Virus record (IMG/VR): IMGVR_UViG_3300032265_001591
Location: 1-64,000 of that record
From: a virus
Reading direction: 5' to 3' (one strand)
DNA length: 64,000 nt
The notes beneath the pieces were generated by a model. It was given only the letters and a program-made list of their open reading frames with translations, was not told the DNA's origin and searched no databases. Within the stretch, counting starts at the first letter, position 1. The number at the start of each line of letters is the position of its first letter. Both the position numbers and the translations under genes were made by a program. Of the stretch, positions 12,177-20,246 are shown one piece after another.

Positions 12177-12784
12177 TGAAGAGCTTAAGGGCATTTATCT
12201 ACGAACAAGAAGTGCATCATGTGTCCGTTGTTCCTCTGGTTGGGTTTTCACCTTTATCTCACATGGGGCATGCACATGATTTAGGCGGAACTTTATCCAA
12301 TTTGCCAGGAAGTAAACATGTTGGAATATCAGCAAAGTCTGATGTGTTTACTCCAGAAGAAAGAAAAAATGTTTTAAATAGACAATGGGGTTCTAATGTA
12401 AAAGCAGAAGTTAGCAATTCTGGTGGAGCAACAATCGCTAATGCTTTTAATTCAATGCCTAAGACTGGTAAAAAGGTATTACACATTGTCGTTGGTTCAG
12501 ATCGTCTTGGGTTTGCTGAAGGATTAAAGAACAGTCTTGAAGCAGGAAAAATAAAAGAAATGGGTGATAATAATTTTGATGAGATTCATATTCATACTCC
12601 TAAAGATGAAGATAGAAGTCATGGAATGAGTGGAACAAACATGAGACAAGCTGCAACTAATGGCGATATTGAAACGTTCCATAAACATTTAGGAACAATG
12701 TTCTCAAGACAAGAAGCTCAAGACATGATGAAAAAAACAAAAGAAGCTATTGATTCAGGTAAACTAAAAGTTAAAAGGAAATAA
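12176..12784 (+). CDS. Capsid-targeted HxGH-type nucleotidyltransferase
   Basis: 202 aa. The N-terminus MKSLRAFIYEQE fits the capsid-targeting pattern. GFSPLSHMGHAHDL (about residues 24-37) contains HxGH, and HGMSGTNMRQA (about 154-164) is the ISGT-x-x-R-type motif; together they place it in the NMN adenylyltransferase/cytidylyltransferase superfamily. The substrate is not known; NMN or a small phosphate ester are possible. Third consecutive putative nucleotidyltransferase in the injected set, each of a different fold. Confidence 0.65.
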   Translation: MKSLRAFIYEQEVHHVSVVPLVGFSPLSHMGHAHDLGGTLSNLPGSKHVGISAKSDVFTPEERKNVLNRQWGSNVKAEVSNSGGATIANAFNSMPKTGKKVLHIVVGSDRLGFAEGLKNSLEAGKIKEMGDNNFDEIHIHTPKDEDRSHGMSGTNMRQAATNGDIETFHKHLGTMFSRQEAQDMMKKTKEAIDSGKLKVKRK

Positions 12785-12788
12785 TATT

Positions 12789-13436
12789 ATGAGTTATGCT
12801 ACATTAATAAATGTGCGAAATCAATTTGTAGATGAATATAGTAATTGGCTTTGGGTTGCTCAAGATTCTGGTGCATGGATAGGGCCTTCTCAAGAGTGGG
12901 CTTCACACAAAGCAATAATACAAAAGTATGTTAAGAAATATGATTGTATAGTTCAAGCCGGTGGAAATCTTGGTCTATATCCAATGCTATATTCAAGATT
13001 ATTTAAGACAGTATATACATTTGAACCAGATCCTTTAAATTTTCATTGCTTAGTGAATAACTGCCAATATGATAATATCGTCAAAATTCAAGCTGCATTA
13101 TCTGATTCTCATGAAATGATGAAAGTGAATCGTAATGGATTTTCAAATGTTGGTGCATACACCGTAAGTAGAGATAAAACAGCAATTATTCCATCACTTA
13201 AACTTGATGATTTTGATTTTGAAACTCTTGATGCAATTCACTTAGACATTGAAAACTTTGAAGAACATGCATTACGTGGCGCAATTGAAACAATCAATAA
13301 GCATAAACCAGTTCTTCTTTTAGAAAATGGACATCGTGTTGAAGTCATGACTGAGATACTAAAATTAGGTTATGAAGTTAGAGATAGATCCGGATCAGAT
13401 ACACTTTTTATGCCAATTAAAAATATAAATAGATAA
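12789..13436 (+). CDS. FkbM-family methyltransferase
   Basis: 215 aa. VQAGGNLGLYPMLYSRLF (S-adenosylmethionine binding), TFEPDPLNFHCLVNN, and IHLDIENFEEHALRGA are the family pattern (usual KIDVEGFE becomes HLDIENFE). FkbM enzymes O-methylate sugars or polyketides. In T4-like phages of aquatic bacteria they are common and may modify glycans or the host surface. A second copy lies at 25959. It lacks a capsid-targeting N-terminus, unlike its upstream neighbours. Confidence 0.8.
   Translation: MSYATLINVRNQFVDEYSNWLWVAQDSGAWIGPSQEWASHKAIIQKYVKKYDCIVQAGGNLGLYPMLYSRLFKTVYTFEPDPLNFHCLVNNCQYDNIVKIQAALSDSHEMMKVNRNGFSNVGAYTVSRDKTAIIPSLKLDDFDFETLDAIHLDIENFEEHALRGAIETINKHKPVLLLENGHRVEVMTEILKLGYEVRDRSGSDTLFMPIKNINR
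13424..13431 (+). promoter_or_regulatory. T4-type late promoter TATAAATA
   Basis: Exact TATAAATA, 28 bp upstream of the ATG at 13459; overlaps the last codons of the methyltransferase gene. Confidence 0.5.
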
Positions 13437-13458
13437 AATAACTTTTTGGCTTAATAAA

Positions 13459-13881
13459 ATGCTTAATTTTATAGATTTTCTCGAACAAAATCCTTTAGAA
13501 GAAGGAAATATGGCCAGAAAATGGATTAATAGACTTAAATCTATTATATCTGGTAACACACGTAGACGAAGAATTGGTAGAGAATTCGCTGCATTTGATC
13601 AACCTCCAGAAAAATCAGTTGGATTAAAGCCAAGACAGCAAAAAACATTTGCTTCAAAGACAAATGCTAGTTTACTTACTCAAGAATTTGAACATAACTC
13701 ACTAAATGAGGCTTATGATTCATTTAATGTTGTAAAAGCAGCCGGTTATGGTACTTTTATGACTGCTAGAGACCTAGGAATTAAAATAAAAGCAGGGGTT
13801 GAACAACATCCAACAGTAGAAGAGGCTATCGAAGAGATCGAAGAGATAGAGGAGAAGAAAAATGATAAACGAATTGATTAA
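13459..13881 (+). CDS. Basic protein with capsid-targeting-like N-terminus
   Basis: 140 aa. MLNFIDFLEQNPLEEG resembles a capsid-targeting sequence, followed by a strongly basic part (IISGNTRRRRIGREF) and an acidic C-terminus (VEEAIEEIEEIEEKK). Such charge layout is typical of internal head proteins. Overlaps the next gene by 20 bases. Function unknown. Confidence 0.55.
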   Translation: MLNFIDFLEQNPLEEGNMARKWINRLKSIISGNTRRRRIGREFAAFDQPPEKSVGLKPRQQKTFASKTNASLLTQEFEHNSLNEAYDSFNVVKAAGYGTFMTARDLGIKIKAGVEQHPTVEEAIEEIEEIEEKKNDKRID

Positions 13882-14140
13882 AAAGATTATTTCATGGATT
13901 AATCCTTCTACAGTTGAACCTGTAGCGCAAATTGTTGAAGTTGCTCAAGTAGTTGTCCCTGAAGTGGTTCAGGAAGTCGTAGAACCAATCGTTCAAGTTG
14001 TTGAACCTGTAGTTGTTAAGCTTGACGAAGTAAAAGTTGTTGTAGAACCAGTTATTGAAGCTAAAAAAGCAACAAAACCTCGGAAACCAAAACCTGCAAA
14101 GGGGCCTAAGCCTAAGCGCAAGTCAAAAGGAACTATGTAA
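13862..14140 (+). CDS. Val/Glu/Pro-repeat protein with Lys/Pro tail
   Basis: 92 aa. An amphipathic N-terminus (NELIKKIISWINP) is followed by about 45 residues of degenerate V-V-E-P/V-A-Q-V-V repeats and a C-terminal basic tail (KPRKPKPAKGPKPKRKSKG). Low-complexity layout like a spacer or nucleic-acid-binding tail, somewhat like TonB-type linkers. No family recognised. Confidence 0.6.
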   Translation: MINELIKKIISWINPSTVEPVAQIVEVAQVVVPEVVQEVVEPIVQVVEPVVVKLDEVKVVVEPVIEAKKATKPRKPKPAKGPKPKRKSKGTM

Positions 14141-14518
14141 ATGATTCGCACAATCATTTCTGTATTTTTAATGACGGTTTCTTTAAGTGGTTGTCTTTCT
14201 TTATCCATGTTACCTAGAGATCATGACCCAGTTCTAGCTGGTGCATATATTGATACACGACTTGAGATAAATAATTTAAAGTGTGAAGCAAAAGATGATT
14301 CTTTTGTTCAGATTAGTTGGCAATCAGCGTTGTATCATAGTAAATTTCTTAAAGAGTATACTACATTCAGAAATGATCCACAAGTTGAAACGGCAAGTGG
14401 AATTAGTGTAAATCTTCAGAAAGCTTTAGATGCAAAAAATGAAAAAATGTGTAATCATTGGCTAAAATTAACACAATCTAGAATGTCTGCTCTAGAAACA
14501 GCTTGGAAGGGTCGATAA
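14141..14518 (+). CDS. Putative lipoprotein
   Basis: 125 aa. The N-terminus has a hydrophobic signal and a lipobox (TVSLSGC, Cys18), so the mature protein is probably lipid-anchored in the envelope. The rest is helical with two further Cys. Start directly follows the preceding stop. It may be a superinfection-exclusion or lysis-related lipoprotein; not recognised. Confidence 0.65.
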   Translation: MIRTIISVFLMTVSLSGCLSLSMLPRDHDPVLAGAYIDTRLEINNLKCEAKDDSFVQISWQSALYHSKFLKEYTTFRNDPQVETASGISVNLQKALDAKNEKMCNHWLKLTQSRMSALETAWKGR

Positions 14519-14760
14519 TGGAAGAACTTATAAAAGAGATTCTATCTCATAAGAATGAAGATGGTGTTATTGGCGAATTAGCTAATGAACTATATAACAT
14601 AATTGAAGATCATAAAGCTGGTCAAATCACAGATGAAGATCTTAAAGAATTATTGACAGAAACTATTAATGCTTTTAAAGCACATGAAAATGCTAATAAT
14701 GAAGTAATGATTAGATGGGCAGTTAAGATTGCACAACTTGCAGCAAAGGCAATGATATAA
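14518..14760 (+). CDS. Small helical protein, unknown
   Basis: 80 aa, acidic helices (IKEILSHKNEDG, ITDEDLKELLTETINAF). Start at 14518 overlaps the previous stop (TAATG) and its stop overlaps the next start in the same way, so it belongs to a tight operon. Confidence 0.6.
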   Translation: MEELIKEILSHKNEDGVIGELANELYNIIEDHKAGQITDEDLKELLTETINAFKAHENANNEVMIRWAVKIAQLAAKAMI

Positions 14761-15197
14761 TGAATCTCATAGATGCAGTAAAAGTAGTACTAGCAAATAA
14801 TTTTGCACTTTATCTAAAGGCTCACTATTTTCATTGGAATGTAGAAGGTCCAGATTTTGCACAATTTCATGAATTCTTTGAAAATCTTTATACTGATATC
14901 TATAGCTCAATAGATCATTTTGCAGAAGAAATTAGAGCGTTGGACGCATACGCTCCTGGATCTTTTGAACGTTACGTTGAACTTTCTCAGATCAAAGGTG
15001 AAGAAAGAATTTTAACCGCCCCAGAAATGTTACGTCAGTTGCAAATTGATAATCAGACAATGATTGCTTCTATGAATACTGCTTATAATTTAGCTAATGC
15101 AGCAAATGAAATCGGACTTTCAAATTTTATTCAAGATAGAACTGACCAACATAAAAAACACGCTTGGATGATCAGATCATTCCTTAAGGGACAATAA
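14760..15197 (+). CDS. Dps/ferritin-like protein
   Basis: 145 aa, four-helix-bundle length. KAHYFHWNVEGPDFAQFHEFF (split here as KAHYFHWNVEG and FAQFHEFF, residues about 20-41), followed by DHFAEEIRALD (about 57-67), match the ferroxidase His, Asp and Glu positions of Dps. Dps proteins bind iron and protect DNA from oxidative damage. In a methylotroph phage it may protect replicating DNA or be packed in virions. Start overlaps the preceding stop. Confidence 0.75.
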   Translation: MNLIDAVKVVLANNFALYLKAHYFHWNVEGPDFAQFHEFFENLYTDIYSSIDHFAEEIRALDAYAPGSFERYVELSQIKGEERILTAPEMLRQLQIDNQTMIASMNTAYNLANAANEIGLSNFIQDRTDQHKKHAWMIRSFLKGQ

Positions 15198-15838
15198 TGG
15201 ATAGGTACAAGTCTTTAGAAAGTGTAATACGGGATATGCCAAAGACAGTTGCAATGTTAGACAGCGTAGAATGGCGTTATTCTCGTGTTTGTTCTACTAT
15301 TAGAAAAATGTATGAACAAGCTAATCAGATTGAAAAGCATGAAGGTGATCAATTAGCTGTTGGTACTTATATGACAAAAGAATTTGAAGAATCTCCAAAA
15401 GCACAACTTCTATTTTCAAGTTTACCTAAGGATACCAATCCAGAGCATGCTGAAAAGTGTGCAATTCTTCTTGACAAACTATTTGCTATACAAAAAAATA
15501 CTAAAGCTTCTGAGAGCGCAACAAAACAAGAAATAAGTACAGCCGAAGACTTAGTTAAACAGATTAAAATGTTTGCTGATAAAATGAATTTTGGTAATAA
15601 AATGAATTTTGTTGATGCCAATCTTAATGCTATTAAAAAATATGCTGGTGTAGTTCCAGAAATGCCAATTGCAACTACGGATAAAGAAGTTGAGCGTCTT
15701 AAGTCAAAGACGCAGCCAACTCCTCCATCTGAAAGAAACCCAGATCCAAAGAAAGATCTTGATTTAGACTCTAAGCAGTTCTTAATTCGTCGAGATCTTA
15801 AAGGTCAAAGAAAAATAAAAATTATCGACGGAGATTAA
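15197..15838 (+). CDS. Unknown protein, possible virion or head-assembly role
   Basis: 213 aa. Helical first 150 residues, with a near-tandem MFADKMNFGNKMNFVDA segment, then a Pro-rich acidic stretch (TQPTPPSERNPDPKKDLDL) and a basic end. Start overlaps the Dps-like stop. No family recognised; position in a structural gene run suggests a virion role. Confidence 0.55.
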   Translation: MDRYKSLESVIRDMPKTVAMLDSVEWRYSRVCSTIRKMYEQANQIEKHEGDQLAVGTYMTKEFEESPKAQLLFSSLPKDTNPEHAEKCAILLDKLFAIQKNTKASESATKQEISTAEDLVKQIKMFADKMNFGNKMNFVDANLNAIKKYAGVVPEMPIATTDKEVERLKSKTQPTPPSERNPDPKKDLDLDSKQFLIRRDLKGQRKIKIIDGD

Positions 15839-15850
15839 CGGAGAACTAAT

Positions 15851-17035
15851 ATGTCTAACCTAAAAAATACTTATGGCTTTTCACAGAGTCTTTTAGATGC
15901 AATTCTAAGCGTTCAAGAAAATGCTTTAAAAGGAAAGCAATCAAACATTGACGTAGCAGAACCCAAGGGTAAGATTACGGCTGCCGATTTTGCAAAGCTT
16001 CGTGCTATGAAAAAAGAAGAAGTCGAACAGATTGATGAAATTTCAAAAGAAACAAAACAACGGTATTTAGGCACAGCCGTTGGTGATCTTGCCACGCGTG
16101 CGTATAAGCATGGATTTAAAACTGCAGGAGCCTACAAGCGAACCGATAGCGAAATCGCTGCCGCTGAACGTAATATAAAAAATCGTCAAGCGGGTATTCA
16201 CCGTGCAACTAAAGAAGAAGTCGATCTTGATGAAGGTGGAATGCCTAGTTCAGTTATTCGGTCAAAACAAAAATATGCTGCCATGACCAATCAAGAATTT
16301 GCTGATCTACATGGACATAAAACTGAAGAGCAATTAAGACAAATGGCTTGGTCACATGGTTATGGTAAAATGAGTCCACATTATTGGAATCGAGTTCAAA
16401 AAGCTAAAGCAACTCAAATGAAAGAAGAAGTTGAACAGCTTGAAGAAGCACAAAATTTAATTCCACTTATTTCACAGCTTAAAGCACTACTAAGTTGGCT
16501 TGTAAGTTCTGGTGCAATTCGTAAGTTTGCAAAAGAAGAAGCTGATGTTGTTGGTATGCTTGAACTACTAGAGTATCGTACACCTGGTTCTAAAAATGGT
16601 CAGCGTAAAGAAAGAAAATCAACTGGCGCAGCGCGTGGTCGTCCTAAGAACTCAGATAGCATGCAATCAAAATCAAATGAAAATGAAGAATTAGACAGTG
16701 CTCCTGCATATGATTCAGCTAGTCGTGATACGAAAGAAGGATTTAGACACGTTTTAACCGATATACAAAATGCAGCAGACAGTTCTACTGGTGGTACAGT
16801 TGTACAAGATAAACAAAAACAAAGACATTTGCCACAAAAAACTGCACAGCAATTACTAAATATTTTTAGAACAGCAAAACCAGCAGTTAATGCTGAACTA
16901 TCTGGGCATATTTTTGCAAACAGAGAAATTCCATTGAGATCCCCACATCATATAGCTGCCTATAAAGCAATGAAAGGTGCTGGCGAAATTACTTCACTTC
17001 CCAATGGACGCGGTAGACCAGCAAACGAGCAATAA
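15851..17035 (+). CDS. Putative head-associated protein with repeated KEEVEQIDE-type motifs
   Basis: 394 aa. KKEEVEQIDEISKETKQRYL (about residues 55-74) and two related acidic motifs (KEEVDLDEG, KEEVEQLEEA) recur; such motifs are common in scaffold or prohead-associated proteins of T4-like phages from aquatic hosts and may mark protease cleavage segments. It contains a basic linker (RKERKSTGAARGRPKNS) and ends in RGRPANEQ. Ribosome binding site GGAGAAC. Exact role unknown. Confidence 0.6.
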   Translation: MSNLKNTYGFSQSLLDAILSVQENALKGKQSNIDVAEPKGKITAADFAKLRAMKKEEVEQIDEISKETKQRYLGTAVGDLATRAYKHGFKTAGAYKRTDSEIAAAERNIKNRQAGIHRATKEEVDLDEGGMPSSVIRSKQKYAAMTNQEFADLHGHKTEEQLRQMAWSHGYGKMSPHYWNRVQKAKATQMKEEVEQLEEAQNLIPLISQLKALLSWLVSSGAIRKFAKEEADVVGMLELLEYRTPGSKNGQRKERKSTGAARGRPKNSDSMQSKSNENEELDSAPAYDSASRDTKEGFRHVLTDIQNAADSSTGGTVVQDKQKQRHLPQKTAQQLLNIFRTAKPAVNAELSGHIFANREIPLRSPHHIAAYKAMKGAGEITSLPNGRGRPANEQ

Positions 17036-17036
17036 T

Positions 17037-17225
17037 ATGACAATAAATGCTAACATTGTAATCATTGAACCAAAAAAGATAGAGTCTAAATTGGCTCTAT
17101 CTTTTGAATCCATACGTGAGAGTGCGGTTAGTAAGTCGTTAAGACAAGAAATGAAAGAACAAAATCAAATAAATACCATTAAAACTTCTAAATACCTAGA
17201 AGATCTCACGAATAAAGGAGACTAA
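17037..17225 (+). CDS. Small charged protein, unknown
   Basis: 62 aa, helical and charged. ATG 17037 starts one base after the preceding stop and is preferred to an earlier in-frame codon inside the upstream gene. Stops 2 bp before the next start. Confidence 0.5.
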   Translation: MTINANIVIIEPKKIESKLALSFESIRESAVSKSLRQEMKEQNQINTIKTSKYLEDLTNKGD

Positions 17226-17227
17226 AA

Positions 17228-18082
17228 ATGTCACAATGGAAAAACACAGATGCCGCCGGCAACTCAGTTCTCTGGGGTGTCACCGGGTTTAAACGAGTAG
17301 CTAATTCTGCTAACAGAGATGCTTTCTTTGGCAACACGACGGTAGATGGTTTAATCACAGGCTTAATCGTTGGTCAATTTGGTGTGGATCCCGCTGAAGC
17401 AAAATCTTCGAACGGTACCATCAACTCAGTAGTATTCACTTCTCGCGGTTCTGGTTATAGCGCAAATGCTACTATCACCGTTAGCGGTGGTTCTGGTTAT
17501 ACAACTGCAGCTGCAGCAAATGCATCTTCAAACTCAATTGGCCGTATTTCTGCTGTTAACTTTACAAATAATGGCGTTAATTATACTTCAGTTCCTACTC
17601 TTACAATTTCTGCACCTACTGCACAAACTTTCGTAGGAAATGCTACTTCAGTAACAGTTGGCAATACAACAAATACTGGTTGGATTTCACTTGGTACAAA
17701 TCGCCTATTCTTTGTGAATAATGATGTTGTTACTTATCTAGTTGGTGCCAGTAATACAGCTATTGGTGGTCTAACAAATAATGTATCTTATTACGTTACT
17801 ACTCCTAACAGTTCAATTATACAATTGTCTGCTACATCTGGCGGTGCACAGATTAATCTATCATCTGTTACAGCCACAGCTCAAGCTGGTCACTCAATCA
17901 CCGGTCAAACTGCAACAGCTTCAGCCGTTCTAAGTTCCGGTCTTCCAATTGCTCACGCTGGTTGGGTAGTACGCAAAGTTGGTACTGGTGGACGTGCTGG
18001 ACGCGTTCAATATGAAACTCTAGTAGCAATGGGTTCAATGACGGGTGATGCTTCTGACGATGCAATTCTAAAGGATGCTTAA
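17228..18082 (+). CDS. Virion structural protein with gp8-like repeat domain
   Basis: 284 aa. The ends (MSQWKNTDAAGNSVLWG and VRKVGTGGRAGRVQYETLVAMG) resemble a conserved structural protein of T4-like phages of aquatic bacteria. The middle (about residues 60-235) is Gly/Ser/Thr/Asn-rich beta repeats, and the TAQTFVGNATSVTVG...GGLTNNVSYYV section closely matches part of the gp8-like wedge protein at 57827. Probably a surface-exposed or host-contact module. Confidence 0.65.
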   Translation: MSQWKNTDAAGNSVLWGVTGFKRVANSANRDAFFGNTTVDGLITGLIVGQFGVDPAEAKSSNGTINSVVFTSRGSGYSANATITVSGGSGYTTAAAANASSNSIGRISAVNFTNNGVNYTSVPTLTISAPTAQTFVGNATSVTVGNTTNTGWISLGTNRLFFVNNDVVTYLVGASNTAIGGLTNNVSYYVTTPNSSIIQLSATSGGAQINLSSVTATAQAGHSITGQTATASAVLSSGLPIAHAGWVVRKVGTGGRAGRVQYETLVAMGSMTGDASDDAILKDA

Positions 18083-18086
18083 TTAA

Positions 18087-18371
18087 ATGTCTGATCGTGC
18101 TAAGAAAGTTAGTGAACTAACGGCACTTACTGCGCCTGTCGGAGAAGATTTTTTACTTATCGTAGACGATCCATCCGGTACGCCAATAAGTAAAAAAGTA
18201 ACTGTTGCTAATCTTTTAGGCAACTCATCAGCCAACGTTGTGATTTATAATACTACTCCAGCTAATAGTACTATTACAGTTAAGAAAGGTACTATTATGT
18301 TTGATAATAGCTATCTTTATATTGCTATTGCAAATAATACATTAAAGAGGGTCTCTTTAGGATCATTCTAA
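18087..18371 (+). CDS. Small structural protein
   Basis: 94 aa. AKKVSELTALTAPVGEDFLL and IVDDPSGTPISKKVTVANL form a motif seen in small structural or tail-fibre-associated proteins of T4-like and other tailed phages. Beta-rich C-terminus. Follows the structural gene by 4 bp. Confidence 0.6.
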   Translation: MSDRAKKVSELTALTAPVGEDFLLIVDDPSGTPISKKVTVANLLGNSSANVVIYNTTPANSTITVKKGTIMFDNSYLYIAIANNTLKRVSLGSF

Positions 18372-18376
18372 AATAA

Positions 18377-18766
18377 ATGAAATGTGAAACCTTGGATAAT
18401 AGTAATTTCTTATTATATGCTGCTAAACATTATGATAATCCACAATGTTTTGACACCAAAGAATTTTATGATGATCTCAAAAAGTTTAAGTATCTTAAAA
18501 GACTTTTTAATCGCTATAAAGAAACTGGTGAATTGAAAGAAAGATTGATAATTAATCATCTACAGATTCTTTATAATCTGTTTGGTATTGATGCAACTAC
18601 TAGAATGTTATTCTTGGCGCTTAAGAAACATCGAGAATGCCTTAAACCTTTTTTAATATTATTCAATACAATGCCGGATGTGGTTAAATGTATTGAGGGT
18701 AGTGATATTTACGAAAGCGATATAGCAATGGATCAAACCATTGTAGAAATACTAAGGAAGATCTAA
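18377..18766 (+). CDS. Conserved T4-like phage protein of unknown function (DUF7207-like)
   Basis: 129 aa. LKRLFNRYKETGELKERLIIN and LQILYNLFGIDATTRMLF form a pattern found in a conserved family of T4-like phages of aquatic hosts. Helical. The family label is from memory of the pattern. Stop overlaps the next start. Confidence 0.55.
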   Translation: MKCETLDNSNFLLYAAKHYDNPQCFDTKEFYDDLKKFKYLKRLFNRYKETGELKERLIINHLQILYNLFGIDATTRMLFLALKKHRECLKPFLILFNTMPDVVKCIEGSDIYESDIAMDQTIVEILRKI

Positions 18767-19110
18767 TGAAAACACTATCTCAATTTATTTTAGAAACTGT
18801 TTCTAAGATTGATCATGATCTCAGTGAAGAGTATATTGCGGAACGAGGTGAAGATTCTAAAGGATATAGACGTCCTACAGAAAAGGGTGCAGGGCTAACT
18901 CGCAAAGGTGTTATGTTTTATCGTCGTCAAAATCCCGGTTCAACCCTACAAACTGCAGTAACGGGTAAAGTCAAGCCCGGATCTAAAGCAGCAAAGCGTA
19001 GGAAATCTTTCTGTGCACGCATGTCGGGTATGCCTGGTCCTATGAAAGATGAAAAGGGCAGACCAACACGAAAAGCCATGTCTCTTAGAAGATGGAGATG
19101 CAGAACATGA
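18766..19110 (+). CDS. Capsid-targeting N-terminus plus DUF6321-like basic domain
   Basis: 114 aa. MKTLSQFILETVS matches the capsid-targeting motif. The rest (EKGAGLTRKGVMFYRRQNPG, RRKSFCARMSGMPGPMKDEKG and RPTRKAMSLRRWRCR) is a very basic conserved phage domain with Cys residues, known as DUF6321 to my recollection. A DNA-binding internal head protein is plausible. Confidence 0.65.
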   Translation: MKTLSQFILETVSKIDHDLSEEYIAERGEDSKGYRRPTEKGAGLTRKGVMFYRRQNPGSTLQTAVTGKVKPGSKAAKRRKSFCARMSGMPGPMKDEKGRPTRKAMSLRRWRCRT

Positions 19111-19805
19111 TATCTTTTAAAACTTTTCTGCAGAGTATTGAAGAATCTGCAGATAAAGGTTTAGCTGCTAAAGTGAAAGCATCTGGTATTTCTATTGGAA
19201 CTCTTCGTACGGTATATCGACGCGGTGTTGCAGCATGGAATTCTGGTCATCGTCCAGGTACAACTCCTCAACAATGGGGAATGGCCAGAGTCAACTCATA
19301 TATTACAAAAGGTAAAGGCACATATCATGGTGCCGATAAAGATCTTCATGAAGTAGATTCTAGATTACATAAAGAACCATATCAAAGAGGTATGAGTCCT
19401 TCTATTGCTGCCGCTAGAGTAAGACATTGGAAAAAGGCAGACAAATTATCTGATAGAAACCCAAGAGCATATGAACCAGCGCCAGGGGATGCTACTGCAA
19501 AAACTAAACTTAGTAAATTTACTAAAAAATATCATAAACTTTATGGTGAAGAAATTGGTATGCAAGAAGTTTGTTGGAAAGGCTATAAGAAAATTGGTAT
19601 GAAGAAAAAAAGCAGTAAAATGGTGCCAAACTGCGTACCTATAAAAGAAGATAGTGAAGGTGTTGCTGCAAATAACATTGGATCAGGCAACATAAAAGGG
19701 TTTGATCCAATATTAGGATTCTCGCCAATGCAGAAAAGAAAAAAACCTAATGTTTCAGTTTTTCTTGCAAAAATAATTAAATCAAAAAAAGATAGTGTAA
19801 AATAA
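19107..19805 (+). CDS. Capsid-targeting N-terminus plus DUF5824-like domain
   Basis: 232 aa. MISFKTFLQSIEES resembles the capsid-targeting pattern. RRGVAAWNSGHRPGTTPQQW is the core of a conserved phage domain (DUF5824 by recollection), and VCWKGYKKIGMKKKSSK with MVPNCVPIKED is a second motif common in virion proteins of these phages. Start 19107 overlaps the previous stop (ATGA). Confidence 0.65.
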   Translation: MISFKTFLQSIEESADKGLAAKVKASGISIGTLRTVYRRGVAAWNSGHRPGTTPQQWGMARVNSYITKGKGTYHGADKDLHEVDSRLHKEPYQRGMSPSIAAARVRHWKKADKLSDRNPRAYEPAPGDATAKTKLSKFTKKYHKLYGEEIGMQEVCWKGYKKIGMKKKSSKMVPNCVPIKEDSEGVAANNIGSGNIKGFDPILGFSPMQKRKKPNVSVFLAKIIKSKKDSVK

Positions 19806-19814
19806 GATTTGATT

Positions 19815-20246
19815 ATGCAAATTAAACTCATTATTTTTATAGCAGTATTGACTTTATTAACCACGGTTATTGGTGGGTCTTATTATTATTATAAAACTTC
19901 TCAAGAATTAATAGCAGAACTTAATCAAAAGAACGCAACGCTAAACATAACAATTGAAGAACAAAAACGTGCTATAGATTCTATTCAACAGTCTTTACAA
20001 CAACAAACTGTTATTAGAGAAAAAATGCAAAAAGAAGTTCAATCTGCAAAAAAAGATATAGATAATTTACAAAATAAATTAAGTTCACATGATTTTAATA
20101 AAATTGCATCAAAAAAAATAACACTTCTTGAAAAAAAAATTAATATTGCAACTGATGACGTAATAAGATGTTTTGAAATAGCAACAGGAAATAAGGTAAA
20201 ACAAAATGAAACTAATCATCAGTGCCCTGATCTTATGCGTCCTTAG
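19815..20246 (+). CDS. Membrane-anchored coiled-coil protein, candidate inner-membrane spanin
   Basis: 143 aa. An N-terminal transmembrane segment (IIFIAVLTLLTTVIGGSYYYY) is followed by about 100 residues of periplasmic coiled coil rich in Gln/Lys. This layout and the overlap of a lipoprotein gene with its 3' end are those of Rz/Rz1 spanin pairs, which fuse inner and outer membranes in the last step of lysis. A TTG at 19809 is an alternative start. Confidence 0.65.
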   Translation: MQIKLIIFIAVLTLLTTVIGGSYYYYKTSQELIAELNQKNATLNITIEEQKRAIDSIQQSLQQQTVIREKMQKEVQSAKKDIDNLQNKLSSHDFNKIASKKITLLEKKINIATDDVIRCFEIATGNKVKQNETNHQCPDLMRP

